Assembly (NCBI RefSeq): GCF_022829405.1
Contig: NZ_JAKSXW010000118.1
Span: 1 to 64,000, forward strand
DNA from: Methylobacterium sp. J-076
GTDB taxonomy: Bacteria; Pseudomonadota; Alphaproteobacteria; Rhizobiales; Beijerinckiaceae
Direction: 5' to 3'
DNA: 64,000 nucleotides
Shown: positions 62,398 through 64,000 of the stretch, piece after piece
How positions within the stretch are numbered: position 1 is the stretch's first letter
How the letters are laid out: the number at the start of each line of letters is the position of its first letter
Made by a program: the position numbers and the translations under genes
Notes under the pieces: generated by a model
What the model was told of the DNA's origin: nothing
What the model saw: the letters and a program-made list of their open reading frames with translations, nothing else
Databases searched by the model: none

Positions 62398-63594
62398 TCA
62401 CAACCCCAGAATACCCTTGGCGATCACGTTGTGCTGGATCTCGTTCGAGCCGCCGTAGATCGAGACCTTGCGGTTGTTGAAGTAGCTCGGCGCCGCCGCA
62501 TCGACCCAGTCGAACCCGCCGGGCAGGTCGTTGGCGCCCTCCCCCCGGAGCGGCGCGGCCAGGGCGAAGGGGCCGGCGAGTTCGAGGAGGAGCTCGGTCG
62601 CCGCCTGCTGCAGTTGCGAGCCGCGGATCTTCAGGAGCGAGGAGGCCGGATCGGGCTCCACCGAATCGGCCCGGCCCTGCTTGGCGGCCACCCGCATCTG
62701 GGTGATCTCCAGGGCCTTCAGCTCCACCTCGACCCCGGCGACGCGGGCGCGGAAGTCCCGGTCGTCCCACATCGTGCCCGCCCCGGCCGGCATCTCCTTC
62801 GCGAGGCGCTTGATCCGGGTGATGCGCTCCTTGGTGAGGCCGATCCGGGCGATGCCGGTGCGCTCGTTGGCGAGCAGGAACTTGGCGTAGTCCCAGCCCC
62901 TGTTCTCCTCGCCGACGAGGTTCTCCACCGGCACCCGCACCGCGTCGAAGAACACCTCGTTGACCTCGTGCCGGCCCTCCAGGGTGATGATCGGCCGGAC
63001 GGTGATGCCGGGCGTCTTCATGTCGATCAGCAGGAAGGAGATGCCGCGCTGCTTCTTCGCCGCGAAATCGGTGCGGACCAGACAGAAGATCCAGTCCGCG
63101 TGCTGGCCGAGCGTCGTCCAGGTCTTCTGGCCGTCGACCACGTAATGGTCGCCGTCGCGCACCGCCTTGGTCTTGAGGGAGGCGAGGTCGGAGCCGGCGC
63201 CGGGCTCGGAGAAGCCCTGGCACCACCAGTCGTCGAGGTTGGCGGCGCGGGGGAGGAAGCGCGCCTTCTGGTCCTGCCGGCCGAAGGTCGCGAGCACGGG
63301 CCCGAACATGTAGCAGTTGAACTGCTGCGGCAGGGGCACCGCCGCCTGGAACAGCTCCTCGGTGTAGATGTAGCGCTGGACCGTGGTCCAATCCCGGCCG
63401 CCCCATTCCACCGGCCAGTGCGGCACCGCCCAGCCCTTGGCGTTGAGGATGCGCTGGCTGGTGACGATGTCCTCCTTGGAGAGGCCGCGCCCCTCGGAGA
63501 CCTTCCGGCGGATCTCGGCCGGGATCTTCTCCCGGCAGAAGCTGCGCACCTCGTCGCGGAAGGCGACCTCGTCGGCGGTGAAGCGAAGATCCAT
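62398..63594 (-). CDS. Acyl-CoA dehydrogenase family protein (larger partner)
   Basis: A 398-residue FAD enzyme: RFTADEVAFRDEVRSFCREKIP, WCQGFSEPGAGSDLASLKTKAVRDGDHYVVDGQKTWTT (FAD loop) and a C-terminus SIYGGSNEIQHNVIAKGILGL. It belongs to the FadE-like branch often next to a smaller partner. It lies two bases after a thiolase gene, suggesting beta-oxidation of one type of acid. Confidence 0.9.
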   Translation of the reverse strand: MDLRFTADEVAFRDEVRSFCREKIPAEIRRKVSEGRGLSKEDIVTSQRILNAKGWAVPHWPVEWGGRDWTTVQRYIYTEELFQAAVPLPQQFNCYMFGPVLATFGRQDQKARFLPRAANLDDWWCQGFSEPGAGSDLASLKTKAVRDGDHYVVDGQKTWTTLGQHADWIFCLVRTDFAAKKQRGISFLLIDMKTPGITVRPIITLEGRHEVNEVFFDAVRVPVENLVGEENRGWDYAKFLLANERTGIARIGLTKERITRIKRLAKEMPAGAGTMWDDRDFRARVAGVEVELKALEITQMRVAAKQGRADSVEPDPASSLLKIRGSQLQQAATELLLELAGPFALAAPLRGEGANDLPGGFDWVDAAAPSYFNNRKVSIYGGSNEIQHNVIAKGILGL

Positions 63595-63596
63595 GA

Positions 63597-64000
63597 TCAG
63601 CCCCCGATCTCGAACAGGCCGGCGCAGCCCTGGCCGCCGGCGACGCACATCGTGACCACGGCGTAGCGCGCCCCCCGGCGGCGCCCTTCGAGCAGGGCGT
63701 GGCCGACGAGGCGGGCCCCGGACATGCCGAAGGGGTGGCCGATGGCGATGGCGCCGCCGTTGACGTTCACCCGCGCCGGGTCGATCCCGAGCCGGTCGCG
63801 GCAGTAGACCGATTGCGAGGCGAAGGCCTCGTTCAGCTCCCACAGGTCGATGTCGGCGACCCGGAGCCCGTGCCGCTCCAGCAGGCGCGGCACGGCGAGG
63901 ACCGGGCCGATGCCCATCTCGTCGGGGGCGCAGCCCGCCGAGGCGAAGCCGCGGAACGTGCCGAGCGGCGTCAGCCCCCGCCGGGCGGCCTCGGCGGCGG
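63597..64000 (-). CDS. Acetyl-CoA acyltransferase (thiolase), C-terminal part
   Basis: Runs off the right edge; the C-terminal 134 residues are seen. [48 protein letters not shown] (catalytic His) and [16 protein letters not shown] (catalytic Cys) identify a biosynthetic/degradative thiolase. It begins the operon with the two acyl-CoA dehydrogenases. Confidence 0.95.
   Translation of the reverse strand, partial: AAEAARRGLTPLGTFRGFASAGCAPDEMGIGPVLAVPRLLERHGLRVADIDLWELNEAFASQSVYCRDRLGIDPARVNVNGGAIAIGHPFGMSGARLVGHALLEGRRRGARYAVVTMCVAGGQGCAGLFEIGG

Noticed and set aside
1..64000. CRISPR array, phage genes or complete IS element
   Set aside because: No regularly spaced repeats with unique spacers, no cas genes and no transposase frames were seen. 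The only tandem repeats are coding (13747-14245 and the Gly-rich gene).

Overview
The window is very GC-rich, with dense high-GC3 coding. It looks like an alphaproteobacterial chromosome, most probably Methylobacterium or a close relative. Reasons: crotonyl-CoA carboxylase/reductase (ethylmalonyl-CoA pathway) beside gltX and citrate synthase; a lexA gene under alphaproteobacterial GTTC-N7-GTTC boxes; DUF465 (YdcH-like) genes; and an HWE-type histidine kinase fragment. The genus is inferred, because no rRNA is present.

Layout. 1-10.3 kb is housekeeping and transport: HWE kinase tail, AraC regulator, OYE-family reductase, DUF485/ActP symporter pair, tRNA-Phe, MHS-type MFS transporter, a hypothetical gene coupled to a NiCoT nickel/cobalt transporter, a GT-A-like protein and a PCu(A)C copper chaperone. 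10.4-31.9 kb is a type III secretion (T3SS) locus with the rhizobial gene order. It holds a Tad-like secretin/CpaD pair, a repeat-rich Pro/Gly protein broken at a poly-G run, a self-cleaving NopE-like effector candidate, a TtsI-like regulator with Glu at the phospho-acceptor position, and the operon sctD-hyp-TPR-sctV with two tiny upstream genes. The half-secretin rhcC1 then diverges from sctI-J-K-L-N-O-Q-R-S-T-U. Three copies of one promoter motif match the rhizobial tts box in layout and orientation. They lie upstream of the effector, the sctD-side operon and the sctI operon, so the locus can be read as a TtsI regulon.

32.0-42.3 kb carries lexA, comEC, gltX and gltA. comEC is split by a 4.09-kb insertion (34183-38282) flanked by a 7-bp direct repeat. 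The insertion has visibly lower GC. It encodes a divergent HTH protein and a three-gene, ATGA-overlapped operon: a large serine recombinase without a zinc ribbon, a ParB-like protein with intact ParB motifs, and a second RepB/ParB-like protein with degenerate motifs. There is no ParA and no cargo gene. This compact recombinase/ParB/ParB element in the conserved HVVSISGLHM-coding stretch of comEC is the strongest candidate for an undescribed system.

42.6-64.0 kb is core and peripheral metabolism: ccr, a PhnA-like protein, an M20 peptidase, a PRISE-like SDR, an omega-aminotransferase with a divergent XRE-cupin regulator, an amidohydrolase/AAHS transporter pair, a Gly-rich exported protein, a NAGPA-domain protein, a second OYE, a phospholipase A2-like secreted protein, prpE, two divergent DUF465 genes, purEK, a TPR lipoprotein, two acyl-CoA dehydrogenases and a thiolase running off the right edge. 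Several REP/IMU-like palindromic repeats sit between genes.
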